Source of the DNA: Xylaria sp. FL1777
Lineage: Eukaryota; Ascomycota; Sordariomycetes; Xylariales; Xylariaceae
Assembly (NCBI GenBank): GCA_022578965.1
Contig: MU400636.1
Span: 48,842 to 112,841 of the forward strand
DNA length: 64,000 bases
Reading direction: 5' to 3'
Made by a program: the position numbers and the translations under genes. Below the pieces are notes generated by a model that did no database searches, was not told the origin of the DNA, and saw only the letters and a list, made by a program, of their open reading frames with translations. This document shows, in pieces, positions 1 to 13,486 of the stretch. How positions within the stretch are numbered: the stretch's first letter is position 1; each line of letters opens with the position of its first letter.

Positions 1-3000
1 GGCTTTCTCCCCTCTCGCGAGTTACCGCGCTGGCCCATCTCGACGGTCGGGTAAAACAATAGCTACTTACAAGGCTCGTGCCATAGACGTATCTCTCATA
101 GTTTTTGTCCTGGTTACCGTTTACAAAGTTTTGCGGCATATTGTACGTCTTGAGACCGTCAAACCACTACAGACCGACGACCGAACGAGTTGGGCGAACG
201 ACTGCCGTGCTTTGTCGATAGCCCAGCCCCCTCAATCCCTAAATGAGCCGCCGCACACATTGGCAAAAACAGAAGGTGACTTCACGACTAGACGCGGAGA
301 AAGAGGATAGGCAATGTTGGGTAGGAACGGAGGATTATCATTTACCAGTTCCTAGATAGCGTCTGTGTCGCTTGTTTCTGTCAGCACCTCCTCTTATTAA
401 TCGTCCCCCGCGGGAAAGCTTGGGATGGGCACAGCACAAGGCGCAACCCCCCGAGCTACACATCATTTGACCGTCTAATATAAATCTATTGTCTTGATCT
501 CTCTCTCGGTATGTCGATGTGACATTGAATTTGGAACTATACAATGTCTACCACGAACACGGGACAACGACCCCTGAGCATTCACTAGCCGCGGCTTTCG
601 CCTGGGCACTTCCTACGTAATTGTGTACTGCTGACAAGCTTGATAAGACCTTGGATTATTGTTCTGCTCGATAGATGGAGTAATCGTCCGTGCTGTAGGC
701 TGACATGCGTGTACGACATCCCCTACCTAGTATCCAGTGTGTGTGACTTAGGGTGAACGGATATGTGAGACTGGCCGTTTAACTACCTTTGAGCCTCGAA
801 CTCCCTCACACAAGACCAATTGCTAGTGTCTCTAAAACGTATTTGAGTCTTAGGACTTGTGATATGTCTATTTACGAGAGTTGATAACATGTTGCCTGGA
901 TCTACACTTCCTCCATGATATTATTACGACTCTAGAACTGTTCTTTAGTTGAGAGCACCACATTCTTAGCACGTATCTTAAGTGGCTGAGAGAGGCACGA
1001 GCCTGCTTACATACTATTTCTTTCGACATGCCAGACGTCCCGTGCCTCCCCGAATATTTGACAGCTGGGTCCCTGTAAGTCCTCGGTGTAATAAATTTAA
1101 GCTGCATCCACTGGCCGTGGACGCGCATAACAATAGAGTGTGTATAAGGTATCCGATACAGCCGGGATGGGGACAACCCCGGGGAGAAGCATCAGCTGCA
1201 GCGACTTGAGAAAACCGGGCACCTAGAGCCGGTACCCTTATGAAGTCAATACGAACTGTCTACTGCACATGTGAACAGAGTGCCACCTGGGAATTTCCGC
1301 GTTGTGATCTCATGTGGTGATACTAGTGACATTTGTAGTCGACGATTAGCTCCGAGACGATGTTGAGTTATGAATGGCGCCCACGAGTCTCCAAGTATTT
1401 TTGAAGAGTGTATACTTATTCCTTTGGCAATGAGGTTGTGTCTATACTTTATACTGTGTATCTAGATATCCTATATATCTGTATACTACGCTTGGCCTTC
1501 CAAATCGGCTGGAATTCAATTTTATACGGTGTTCGGCGCTGTATAACTCCCCGACAGTATCATTAGCGCACACTTGTGGTGGCGGCTCTTGACTACACAG
1601 CTCCCTCACAAGTACCGAGTTTTGGCCAAGCCTTCGGCGTGGATCAAGCGCTTCCGAATCTGATAGACTAAGACGTTATCTCCTGAACGGAATGTACCGC
1701 ACCTGCTAAGCTTTACGGGCTAAAGTGGCAGCGTCGCGAGGGTTGGCGGTACGATGGCCAGATCCGCGCTGCATAGAAACAGAATGTCTAAAGCCTGTAT
1801 GATACAGCAGCTCTCATCGAAATTTTAATCGCGAATATAACTACCGAGTAGCGAGCGTAGCCTGTCGCGGGCCTATTCCCAAGAACGATTTGTCTTGACT
1901 GACTGAACGTAAGCGGTGTGGTCGCAGAACGCTGACCTTTTGCCTAAAATCGCTGGTAATCCCTCAATTTTGCGACATGCCACTGTGCGCTCGAACCGAA
2001 CATGGCGTGGATTCGAAGACCCAAGACTGTAGCCTTGAAAGTTCTTGTTATTCTTTAGTAAACATAATCTCGTGGGATTTGGAAACTTGCACGGTCATGA
2101 GAGGTCAGTTGATGGTTGATGATTGGCCCTGAATGACATCAATGTCGACCACAAACGAATATGATAGGCAGTACAAAATTGAGCTCTCTTTAGGCCATGT
2201 AGGGCATATCTTAAATAACCGATCTATGATGCCTGGGGCGATATGACTAGTCACTGCAGTGGTTGTGGCCATCATCCGGAAAGGCGAACCGGATTGACTC
2301 ATGACTATCTGTCGAGTTAGCCTACCCAGACGAGCGCTTCGTTGACGAGAAGTCGATAAACAGGGTTAGCTAAAGTCTAGATCAGAGATCTGGCATGGCT
2401 GGCCAGGAATGCGGAAAGGAGTTCAGTGTTACCCCTTGTGTACAGATACATAGGGGGCGAGTACTAACTGGGACAATCCGCACCGCCAGAAGGGGTGAGC
2501 CTACTTGCTGAACTGGTATAGTACACTCTTCACAGACGTGCATGGGGGGAACCGGGAACGTCAAACCCCAAAGAGGGGAAATTGGAAGATCCACGGTGAC
2601 TCGATTGGAGTATGGGGGAGCTATAAAGCCTCATGTTATAACCCCGGTTCGGCTTCCAACGGCGACTTGCAGAGAACAACCAAACTTTGTTTCAATGGGA
2701 TCCACCACCACCATGTCCGGATATCCAACTTTCAGCAACGTGATGCAGTCGGGCCAAACTGGGGACATGTACATGGTTAGGTACGTGGTTGGGCTGAGCC
2801 GATTAGGGAGGTCCCAGCCGTATTCCTTGTTAATGGCGGCGTTGGCGTTTGTTCAAACCCAACATGGATTTGTAGAGATGAAATCAGGTCTCAGGTCTCA
2901 GGTCCAACTGCTTGCGCTCGGAGCCTGTGAAACATGCATCCTCGCGCACATACACACATGACTGCATGAACATTCGCACTGGCGGACACGCGCCGCGAGA

Positions 3001-5435
3001 CACGACCGCGGAGGTTATGTCGAGGAAGGGTGTCACCGTCCGACCTGAATGACAATGTTTGATATGCGCCCACGAGGAACTGGTTTCGCGAAGGCGGGAT
3101 CACCAACCGTGGCTGAACAGGAGCAGGCCCATAGTTACCCTTGGGCTATGCCAAACCAGGTTCGAGTGAAAAGGCTTCCGAGGGGTGGCGGCGGTGCCTG
3201 AACGGCAGAAGGGTGGCTGCATGCTGGTGCTGTACGATGTCCGCTGAAGCTCGTGGGGTGCGACGCTATAGTACGACTTACACCCGCAGACGTAGCATAC
3301 ACTCCCACCAGGATGCATGAGTACGTAGGTCAGAAAGCAGTGTAATAGGACGCGACGAAACATGGGCTTTGGGCCTTCACGTCCTAGTGCTTAGCCTCGA
3401 CTCTGGACGGCCTAGTTGCCAGGTACCTTACCGCCAAGCTACCGACATGGGGTGACGATGATGCAGTGAGAATGGGGTCGAGGCCAGTCTGCCGGCAGTA
3501 GAGAACAAGTCAGAAGAGCGCTGCTATCCACTCAACGCGCGGATGACGAGGCCTAGAGTAGCTGCTGCATTATCTAGCCAAAATGCTAGAGCTCCCAAGC
3601 GTCGCATCGCAGCTGTCTCCTAATCACCAAGATATCGTACGGTCCTCGTTAGTCCCTTTGTCGGAAATGCATAGAGTCCCTCCGAGGAAAGGAGGAGAGG
3701 CCAAGACTCTCTGACCTGATCAACTGGCCGGCTTTCTGTCGTGCTATGTGACGAACCGGCGTGTGCAAATCGAACTATACAGTTGGGGTATGGCGTAGCA
3801 ACGCTGTGAAGAGGTGCACGACGGTGGTATTGTAGAGTCTGTCCGACGGGGCAGCATATTAAGGGAGTGTTACTATGACTGGCCTCCATCTACGAAGGAC
3901 TTCAGGGGATGTCTGGTACAGGTAGGTAGGGTAGTATCTGGGGATTAGGGTTAAGTGTTTCGCGTGGACTGGAATGTGCCACACCCAATGGACCTAGAGG
4001 ATCCCCGAGGCGTCGCACAGCGTCTGTATTCCTCCTTGAAATCCCCCAGTAGAGCGTTGCACTAAGACTGTATAGAGAGGGGCAGCGTCAAGTAATACTC
4101 TCTCCTTTTCCTCAGGAAAGCGAGGCTTCGTCTCCCCTGTAATCCCATCCCCTTCTTACAATAGTGAGCTTAAGTTGGCTGATGGTAGTTCATGGGCTCT
4201 TGTTACCTCGTGAAGGACCATGCCATCAAGAACTCGACGTCGTCTTCCTTCCTCAAAATAGCCTTGGATATGGCCTCATGTCTATGAAACCAACCGATGT
4301 CCACTGGTTCTGGATTCTTAACTACTATCTTTCACAGCAATATAAGGCCACTCCTCCGACATACTATAGGCTATAGAACTTAGACTAGGAATATGCTTGC
4401 ATAGTAGAGAGAGCCGTGTAGGACAGCGTAATAGATACTGGTATTCGCCACCGACTTAGAAGTGTCAAAATTGGCACAAAATGCGCGTCGTGACAATGTC
4501 ACACTATTCCAAGGAACCATCTAATGCTTCTCCTAAAATTAACGGTCAAGTGGGAGCCTGCCTAAGAATTAAGCCACCCTTACAACGTAGAGCTGATGTG
4601 TGCTTGCGAGGCTGGGCTTCTGATCAAACAGCGCTCGGCGATTTCTAAGTAGGACAGGATCTTCAAACGAAATTAACTTCTTTCAGACTTGCACTCTGGC
4701 GCTTCCCCTCAGGTTAGACTAGAGCCTTGTAACAATGAGCTGAAGCATCCATGAGCGTCTTTGCTAAATTTGGTACTTGGGCAGGATAGCGATGCAGAAA
4801 ACACCATTATACGACTGTGACTAATCACCCACATTGTGGTTCCTCGGCCGCAATTTGGAATAGAAATGTCGATTGTGCCTACTTTGTCCGTCAGGGTATA
4901 GTTGAACGCAATGACGGCCTGACAAGTAATTATCTTCATGTGCATGCATGTAGTGTATTGATTTGTACAGAGATCAAATCCTCATGTCTAATAGTAATGG
5001 GAGCCTTAGGCGCATCTCCGTTGAAGCTTTCTATGTGCTGCTAGTGACGGGTTAGATTTCTGGACTAATAAGCTGTTTAGCCACCCATCTCGGTTATAGG
5101 TCATTTCATCCCATGTCTCATTAGTCGTCCCCCACGCGTGTGGAACGTTTTCCGTTTAGCCAATACCGGTAACTACCCCTATTCACACAGGCCTCCAACT
5201 TTCCAGAGGTAAACTCAAAAATATATGATGACGACGAATCAATTCATAAATAACGTAGAGTCCGCAAAATATAATAACACAAGTTGGCATGGTGAGCATT
5301 TAGTGCCAAATGGGACTATAGTCGAAGAAAACGATCGAGAAGCGTTAAGGAGGAGTTAACCGAGTCTACCAAATGCTGGTTTGATGGCGGTTCGAGATTC
5401 ACGACAAAAAAGCATGTCCATAATTTTGGCTGCTA
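1..5435. other. Gene-free stretch left of the homeobox gene
   Basis: I see no supported gene here. All open frames are short (139 codons at most), lack recognisable motifs and overlap one another on both strands. Base composition is balanced and contains neither the A+T-rich signature seen after 62430 nor recognisable transposon ends. It may be old degenerate sequence or plain intergenic DNA. Confidence 0.5.
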
Positions 5436-7633
5436 TTAATTCGTATGTCCATATGGCTGAGTGCTTTGCGACGAACCAGGCGTGTGGGGGACTTGAGATA
5501 AGCTGAATGAGCTGCGCTTGCGCTTCAGGCTGGTACTTGATCCGCTCAAACTATCATGAGAATGCTCCTCGACTTTGTCGCTGGGCCCCTGACCTTGTCC
5601 AATTGTTAAAGGTCCGCCACTGAAGCTATCTCGCATTGGCGTTCTGGAACTTGAGCCAGCTACATTTCCATGTAGCGCCTGAGTAAAATCATGTGGGGGC
5701 GCGATTGGCGCACTCATCTGCGGTATCGAATAATCCTGTATAGAACTCCTTATACCGGGTGTTCTTGGAAGGGAAAAGTCAATTGGCGCAGTTAGGGGAG
5801 CTGATGGGAAACTCGTAGAGTAGCCTGAAGCAGTACCGTATGATGCAGTGCTGGTCGCTCGAGGTGTGGAAGAATGGCTAGGAGGCTGAAGACCATGGCT
5901 TGATGAGAAAGAACGATACTGGTGTCGTAGATCAAGCCCAAGAGGTAGGGTGGCAGAAGCTGCTCGCAAACGAGACCGGGCTTGCGATGGCTGTTGAAGG
6001 CTTGAGTAATTGATATTTGTTGTTGACGATTGCAACCCAGAGGCTGCTTTCTGTTAGCAATTTGACTGACATCATCACAGATCGCGAAAATCTCTCACTT
6101 GTATAGGAGCCTGTATCGTAGCCTAACGTACCCCCAGCGCTGCTCCCGATCGGGTCTGACTGGTAGACGGACGTATGCCTCCCAGCTCCTCCAGGGCTGC
6201 TACTACTACCACCACCAGAATAACCTGCGTAATCGATAGAATCTCCTTTCCATGACATACTTGACCGGAGCGGTGACTGCAAGTTGTCCGACCTTGATCT
6301 CGACATCGTTTCTCGGAGAGAAAGTGGTTGAAGGGGGCGAATATGTTGCCGCGACTGCGAGTGTAACTGGGCACCTGTGTCTAAGCTATTTTGCCTCCCA
6401 AATGGATTTGATGCTCTAGACGGCCCTCCAAGCGGACTTGACAAGTGGCCTGAGTAATACCCCCGGTCATTAGATGAGGGTGAAAGGGGGGAGAGGATGT
6501 CCGAACTAGTCATTGCTCCCGAAGGCGTGAAGCCAATACTACCAAACGCAGGGCTGAGTCCTGTTGGTGATAGATGATCGTCGCCATCGCGTCTCATAGT
6601 ATCTACTAGCAACGGCCGCATAATATGATCTGTAAAGGAGGATGATCCGAAATCCACGGGAGGTGAAATGGGTGTTCCTAGGGCATGCACTGCCCCGTAA
6701 GGAGAGTGCAACGCTTGGACATTGTCGAAATCATCGGGCACGGCACGCATCTTAACCATTCGGTCTCGATCATCAGCCGTCATTCGCTTGATCTTGGCTC
6801 TCCTGTACTTCGTCAGAACCAAAATGATTAGTGATCGCCGTACCTTCCTCACCGATTCTGGAACCAGACTTGAACCTGTCTAGGACTCAAGCCTGGGATC
6901 TCGCGAGACAGTCGTTCTCGATGAGCTGCATCTGGGTGGGGTTGTTTTGCGAATTCGCTCATGAGGAATCTGGTCTGCTGGTGCGTGAGCCTGCAAGAAA
7001 GTTAGTCGGGTCTAGAAGACTTGGGTACCTCTCCTACCGGAATCGCTTCATCTTCCTCCGAGCAGCGGTTCGTTCGGCCGCAGTTTGTGGTTGGCTCGGG
7101 GTTTCGTCTTCACCTTCGCCCTCTCCATCTCCTTCTATCATGTCATCCTCATCTACAACTTCCTCGTCTTCTTCCTTGCCTATAATAGTCTCCTCATTGC
7201 TACCCGTAACAAGGCTAGCACGTGGATCCTGCTTCGCCGAAGGTGGATTCGGTTCAATCGTGAGCTGTGCGGCTTCGGTAGATGCGAGCGGTTCCTCGTG
7301 GACAGCTTCTGTCTTGATCGTATAAGTCCCCGAAATGCCTGCTTGCTCTTGAGTTGTGGGCTCGGTTTTAGGCTGTCGCAAGCCTAAGGGATCAAGAACA
7401 CGGTGGCGATTTGTGGGAGAGCTCAAGGTACTTGAACTGGTATGGCCATGTGCGTCCAGATTGTTATTCTGGATGCTTGTAGAACGTCGCTGGGACGTCA
7501 CGTCATGATCGTTACTAGAGCTTGATACCTGTTCAAAGGATTGCCCAAAAATGCTGCTCTCCCCAGGAGGGAGGAAGGAATAGTGCCCTTGCCAATCAGG
7601 CTGTGTAGAGAGAGAGGCGTCGTAGCTGGACAT
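5436..7633 (-). CDS. Homeodomain transcription factor, four exons
   Basis: Predicted DNA-binding transcription factor of about 681 residues. Exons on the minus strand are 7633-7038, 6990-6853, 6802-6099 and 6043-5436; all three junctions keep phase. The homeodomain covers about residues 190-251. It reads RRKMKRFRLTHQQTRF, then SPRQVQVWFQNRRAKIKR, with the helix-3 WFQNRR core intact. The second intron splits the first Arg codon after WFQN. Before the homeodomain lies an acidic run of Glu/Asp (about residues 165-185). After it come MTADDRDRMVKMRAVPDDFDN and a long Ser/Pro/Gly-rich tail. The block after the homeodomain resembles the Htf1/MoHOX2 group, which controls conidiation in Fusarium and Magnaporthe; that assignment is from memory. 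I chose the ATG at 7633; an in-frame ATG at 7720 would add 29 residues. The gene stands alone between gene-free stretches. Confidence 0.9.
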
Positions 7634-10600
7634 GCGTAGGCCGGTGGACTTGTGAAAGGTGGTCTCAATTTTTCTAGACCAGTGGCTTTGTTCCGTTTCG
7701 GGGAGCCTAGTAAGGAGCATTGGGAAGTATTTTGCCGCGGAGTTTCGACTTGGTATGGTACAGACGTTCTACTGTCTTGTTTGACAACCTTCCAGGGAGG
7801 CGATGCAGCAACAGCAAGGAGCTAGGTAGCTGTGGGACAAGAATCGAGCTGCAAAGTTTACAGGAAATAGAACCGACTGTCTTGTCTGATTAAACAACGT
7901 CTCTGAGTTGGCGTTCCTCGATCACTGCCGTATCGATGGTCGTTAGGTCCGGGTGATATCACGCCAACCTGTCGCCGTGGTTTTGCAATGTTGAAGAAGT
8001 GCTTTCTTGTACCCAAAGTCCCATCGACACAAGCTCAAAATACGATCCAGCCGGAAATCTTCCTAAGAGCTGCCTTTGAAGAAACTGTTTTGTACACACT
8101 GACTGCTCCCGTAAAAGAGGGTAATGTCAAACTAGGCGGAGTAAAGGTAGTGATTTCGTCAAGTTCGGTTGCTTGATGTCGAACGAGGGTTTGACCAACT
8201 TAAAGGAGAAACTATGACAATAAGGCTACTGAGAGGGTAAACGAGAGATATATAGACCGAATGGAAAGAAAGTTAGTAAAGTCTGTCGCGAGATTCGGGT
8301 CGGGTTGCATATAAAATGTAGGTAGACCTCGAACGATGCTTGGGCTAGTGGGGTTGATCGCCTCAAAATGTTCAAGTAGTGGCAGACCCAACGTTATGTA
8401 CGGATGGGGCCTTGGAGGGTTGGTACCCGTGGCTGCAGCAAAGGTACTCTTACGAGGGAGCCCCTTGCTCTTTGAAGGCAACGGGAGGTGGGATTAATAC
8501 CGAACGGTACCGCCTTCCCACGGAGAAATGCCTTGAGAGAACCCGGACGTAGAGCAGGGGCGCCACGCGCAGTGACTACGTTGGAGAACGGCCAAAAGCC
8601 GTGGTGGTTCCTTTTGGGTTAGCCTGGACTGCTTGATACGGTGTTGACCAGAAACGGTAGCGGTATTGGGAAGAGACTGGAGTAAGGACGTTCTCAGGCC
8701 AGGTCTCCCAAGGAATGCACGGTAGTTGGCCCAGCCAAGGTGGTAGTGGAAGAAACCGTGTATGGAGACAGCTGAGCCACACGCCCTGCGTCTTGGGCGA
8801 CAGCATAGACAGCCTCCGAACTCGAGCGACATCGAAGTGTCTGGTTCTCGGCTGAATGGCTAATGCCGTGTCATGGTGGTGTGCCTGAGAAGCAACAGAA
8901 AGACCCTTGCCGTCACGGCCCCCAAGCGACCGGAATGTCAACAGCAACTAGTCTACTGCGTAAGAAGCACTGCATAAGAGGGAAAAGGCACCTTGAGACG
9001 TGGGACCTATCTAAACCCAATGGAAGGTTCTCTAGGCAGGCATGACCATCGTCCTGTAACTCTGACACGTCTGCACGATGAGGCAATGGTTCTATATCCA
9101 CTTCACGCCAGAGAGAGAAACTGAATATACATCCAACGGCACGCGCAGGCAAGTATAACACACATAGGCTGTGACATCTGAGCGCCACTTATTGGCTAGC
9201 CATGATATGAGGTGGGCAGAGAGATGGCGGATGAACGCATAACTGTAGTTGAGAATGCTAAGGACATGAGCCAATAGGGACATAGACATCTAGGTGGGTG
9301 TGCACATCTGAATCTGCGGGGATGGCCTCGATACTTTCACTTAGGATCACATCCGAATCGGTAACGAAGCAGACATGGTATGCGAGTGGAGTGGGCCACG
9401 AAATGCGCAAGGGTGTCTGTTGATTTGTGATGGTCAACCATGAACCCCAGAAGTGACCACAAGGAGTCAACCTTGAGGAGATCACAAAGATCTTCCTTGT
9501 CGAAAGGCTAGTATGCGCCTGGTCAGGGAACAAAGCCGCAATGTCTATGCTTACTAGCAGGTCTACAGTATCTAAGCCCCAGTTGCGTTCAGTTAGTCTG
9601 CTTCAAGCCGCGGGTTCGACAGTCAGTGCCCTTGCCTGTGCACAACGATAGGCAAAGAAGCCTTTTCTGGCCTAGCAGACCATGTGAGTCGATTGATCGA
9701 GAGAGAGAGAGACGATGTTCGCATCATGGAACAGCAATGATAGGTTTAACCTGATAACGACGGACTGGAAGTTATCAGCAAGGTCTTCGACTTCCCAGTA
9801 GAAGGAGGAGTAGGGCTATGACCGTAGATCCAGGTACTGAAGGGTTTGTGGCGAGTTGCTCCGAAGAGCCGTAGCCTGATATGATGTGTTACCAGCGGAG
9901 CTTGGTGGGGCATGGTGTGACGGCATCAAATAGCCAGCTCCTTCGTCATTTGTATGTAAGTAGGTATACCGTAAACATACTGCGTACACTACTTGTATCT
10001 TAGCGGCACGCGTCCGGGTCTCTGACCCCATGGCCCGCCAGGACGAGCCGCGCGGAGGAAAAGGAAAGAAGAGGGATTGCGAGTGGAGTAACACTCTCAT
10101 CAAGATGTTTGGGTGGTGAGATGTTTCGACGATGGAGCTTACGACAAGGAACAGGCCATTTATGGGAGATGAGATGTTGTACACAAATCTAGAAAGCACC
10201 GCCTTGGTGGTTTGTCGGCGCCGACAGTGAGCAGCACAGCACCATCAGGATGCTTCCAAAGGTGCCAACGGCCGACCCTGAGAAGTCCATACATAGCCTA
10301 GAGTGAAATTTCGGTAGGTAGGTATGGTGCCAAGAAGTGCCGGCGGAATATACCTCTGCAGCAAGGGTACCATCAGCCCGCTGCGGTTTCATCAGGGGCT
10401 AGGGCGATTTGCAGGCTCAATTGACATGGGTCTGAATGGGGACACACCACCGGTACCGTGATGCGGTCGGCCACTGTCAAGGCCACCACCATAGTGTGCA
10501 GTGCACCTACGCAGCAGTAGAGATCGAACAAGTGAAGGACTGAGTCGGCGGTCGGTGGCCTTGCGCGCTTGCGAGACACATTCATCGCGCCAAGAGTTTG

Positions 10601-12300
10601 GCGAAGATTGCCTAGCAATTTCGGGACCAAAAAGGGTACATGGCAACGTGTGCGGACGAATTCGGCTTTCCACCATGGATAGGTCGACGAACAGAAAACG
10701 AGAGCAGGCCTTTCGATTGCTGTCGTGGACTTGGACTGTCTCATGATCCGTGGAATACGAACGAACAAACTAGAGCTGAAGGTCGACGTACTGAAGCCAT
10801 CGCCATCATCACATCAGGCAAACAGTGTCCAGCAGCGGTTGCCAGAGTCAAGACCTGAGGCTGCACCGAACTGGCCTGGTGTGTCAGCCCCCCCATCTTC
10901 GGAATTGAGCTCCAGCGGTGTGTGGCTTGATCCTAATCTACTCTGGTGATGATAGAGATACTGGCAGGCCTGTACAAGGAGGCACAGGTCGGTGACCTTC
11001 GTAAGTCAAGGCGGATGACATGCATGGATAACACGAACGCGGTACTTGCCTATTACAATGCTGTAAAACATCTGTGGGAAGCCGTCGATCAACTAGTCTA
11101 CTTGATCGACAGTATGGATAATGATCCTATTTCGGAACATCCGCCGCAGTCGCCTAGTGTACAGTAGTGTAGACAGTGAGGAGGATGGAGGTACGTGTAC
11201 CTACGTGACAAAGGATATGGTAAGATGGATCTTGGGTATATGTTGCTATCAGAACACACGCATAAGTTAATATAGGTTGAACGAAGAGTTTTACTTCGTA
11301 GGTGCAGTTAAGCAGTACTTTGAAGTAACGACATCCATGGACACAAAGTCAACATGAACCTACAGTATCTCTGGTGGTTAATAGAGATTCCGGCACCAAT
11401 TGACTTTACATTTTGAAACATCGTAAGTACCTAATAACTTGATGTACCGTATATCAACACGACAACGTCGTAAGATTTACTTGTGCAACTACAGTATATA
11501 CTAAACAGGTGTTGTTGTTACCCGGATAAGACCTTGTCGAGATGGGGTGTGATTTCAGATCGCCGTGGCCGAGTGGGCCGCGTATTGCGGTACCTGCATA
11601 TCGGTGTATCGGCTGGCTTCTCCGAAAGGGGAACTTGGAAGCCAACATTGGAACGGAACTGCGCATGCACAGTAAGGGAGAGAATATTCTCTTCACCCAC
11701 ACAGGTAGATACAGATGACCAGCGCGAGTGTTAGGGTTTCAGTAAAAGTCTCGTGGTATATAGCACATCGCATCTTCGGAACCATCAGATTGCTCTAGGC
11801 AATGTTACCGATTTATTACTACCTAACTTATGTATACTACCTACCGACTGCGTACCTATGTGTGTATGTATGTGATGTACTGTGCCTGGGTCTACGAGTA
11901 CGGACAGCTGCTTTTCAGCTGCCATGGGATAGAACGGGCCGTTACCCGGCTACATAGGTACAGCCGGGGGTCGGCCGGAGCTAATGTACCTCTTGTTTTC
12001 AAAAATATTTTGGTATACTATTCCCAGCTTTACAGTCTTCACACGTTACATTGTCTATCCACCACTAGGACCATTGCCTCCCTTGGTAGTGGAATAGATC
12101 GTGGGGATCTAGATCTTACGTTGTCTCCTTCAATAGGCAACCTACATTATAGCCCGAGGATGAGCTTATTACACGTTTCGGTAGACCCAACCGTCGCTAG
12201 TCAAATCGTGCAGCTCTGGTACAATTGCCAGGGATATCTTTAGAACAGTAATCCTTAATATTTATAAGGCTGGAGGTCAATCCGCTGCCGCAGCACTATA
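7634..12300. other. Long gene-poor stretch, part 1
   Basis: No supported gene. Short overlapping frames occur on both strands near 8212-8950 and 10189-11167 without recognisable domains. One 73-codon frame at 10946-11167 looks somewhat protein-like and is listed separately. A short GA run lies near 9700. I see no repeat family or RNA gene. Confidence 0.4.
10946..11167 (+). other. Possible remnant or terminal exon, 73 codons, unknown function
   Basis: The frame begins ATG ATA GAG and ends in TAG. It encodes a compact, non-repetitive peptide with an amphipathic-looking stretch, including DNTNAVLAYYNAVKHLWEAV, unlike the random-looking frames around it. A preceding open frame in another phase (10725-10949) is Ser/Pro-rich and ends just before it, so the two could be pieces of one gene broken by a frameshift or an unrecognised intron. 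No domain is recognised and no upstream exon could be joined with confidence. Confidence 0.2.
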
Positions 12301-13297
12301 CGGGGATAGTACGAGTCGAAGACGGACGACTTATAGAAACTCATTGGCACTCGCTTCCCCAGATTCGTGCAGCTAATAACATGAGTCGTGTAGGTACACC
12401 GCCTAGACTAGTCTACGTGTATACTACCTGGGTAGTTGAAATGCCGTGTGGCGCCTGTTGGCGATACTAGGCTGGCCCAGACAGAGTCTGTTAAAAGCGG
12501 CCCAATGGGAGCCACGAAAGGTCCAATGAGGCTTCAGGCACCGGCCAAAGCGGTCACTGCTATCTCGGCTGGCACTTTACTACCCACGCATGTAGATAGT
12601 AGACGCCGCTCGTAATTGGCGGAGAGGCAACCTGAACATGGTTGTCATTTTCAACTGCCGATGGTGCATTCTCAGCTGCTACCACAGAAACATGTTCGGA
12701 ATGCATTGCTCTGGGATATACCATGTAATCGACAAAACTACAGTCGTGCTCTGCCTTCCACGTAGTGGACTACTACAGATTATTGAAATGTAAAACACAC
12801 GGGTCGCAAAAACTAAACGGGAACTCGTCACTACCGGAGAAAGATGCGAAGAGCCCTCAGCCGGAACGCTCGCCGGTGCTGCCGGTATGCTCGAGACCCC
12901 AGTATCGTGCAGTACAGTACTTACTTCTTAGTAGATAGATAGCTCGTTGCATGGAGTAAGTAGCATATCAATGAGGTTAACCGACCTTACTGCGTACTTA
13001 GGTGATGCCTATTCGAGACAGATGGCTCGACGATGACCTTAACCTTGCGGAACGAGATCCTGGCCAACGTACCTGCTACACCTTACATGCAATGATGATA
13101 GTGTACCCCGAATACTAGTATATAAATAGACTTCTAAACTCGGCTCGAAGAACTGAGGCATTCCAGAGTCATGGAAATAACGAGCCGCAAGGATTAGGTA
13201 TTCTTGTTCTCGCGGTGATTGCGTCGAATGCGTGGTTTCAGAGCACATTACGAAGAGATGAGAAATAGCGAGGGAAAAGTTCCACGGAACAGGTGAT

Positions 13298-13360
13298 TTC
13301 TCTTACTTTCTTTTTTCTCTGCTCCATTTCTTCTTCCTCTCCTCCTCTCCCCTGATTGGA
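13298..13360 (+). promoter_or_regulatory. Polypyrimidine tract with adjacent inverted CCAAT box
   Basis: A run made almost wholly of C and T is followed by TGATTGG, the reverse of CCAATCA. CT-rich tracts upstream of the start are common in filamentous fungal promoters. A short open frame begins 40 bases downstream at 13400. The tract could belong to a small unrecognised gene or be a chance low-complexity run. Confidence 0.25.
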
Positions 13361-13399
13361 CTGCATGTGCTAAGTCGCTTACATCTTTACTGTACATTT

Positions 13400-13486
13400 A
13401 TGCCAAGCGCAGATCCCACCGCAACGGCGTTAAATACTACCAATAACAGCACAGACAACAACAAAACTGAAGAGGTGTTTTCGTAG
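13400..13486 (+). other. Short open frame after a CT-rich tract, 28 codons
   Basis: ATG at 13400 opens a 28-codon frame rich in Asn, Thr, Asp and Ala, ending in TAG at 13484-13486. If a weak donor at 13475 joined the acceptor at 13561-13562, the frame would continue open through 13646, with codon phase kept. No domain is recognised. It may be a small gene, an upstream open frame or chance. Confidence 0.15.

Noticed and set aside
2542..2961. 139-codon frame on the plus strand
   Set aside because: Starts within overlapping frames on both strands and shows no domain-like pattern.
11553..11640. tRNA-like A box (TGGCCGAGTGGGC)
   Set aside because: No B box or acceptor stem could be found at the required distance, so no tRNA gene is called.
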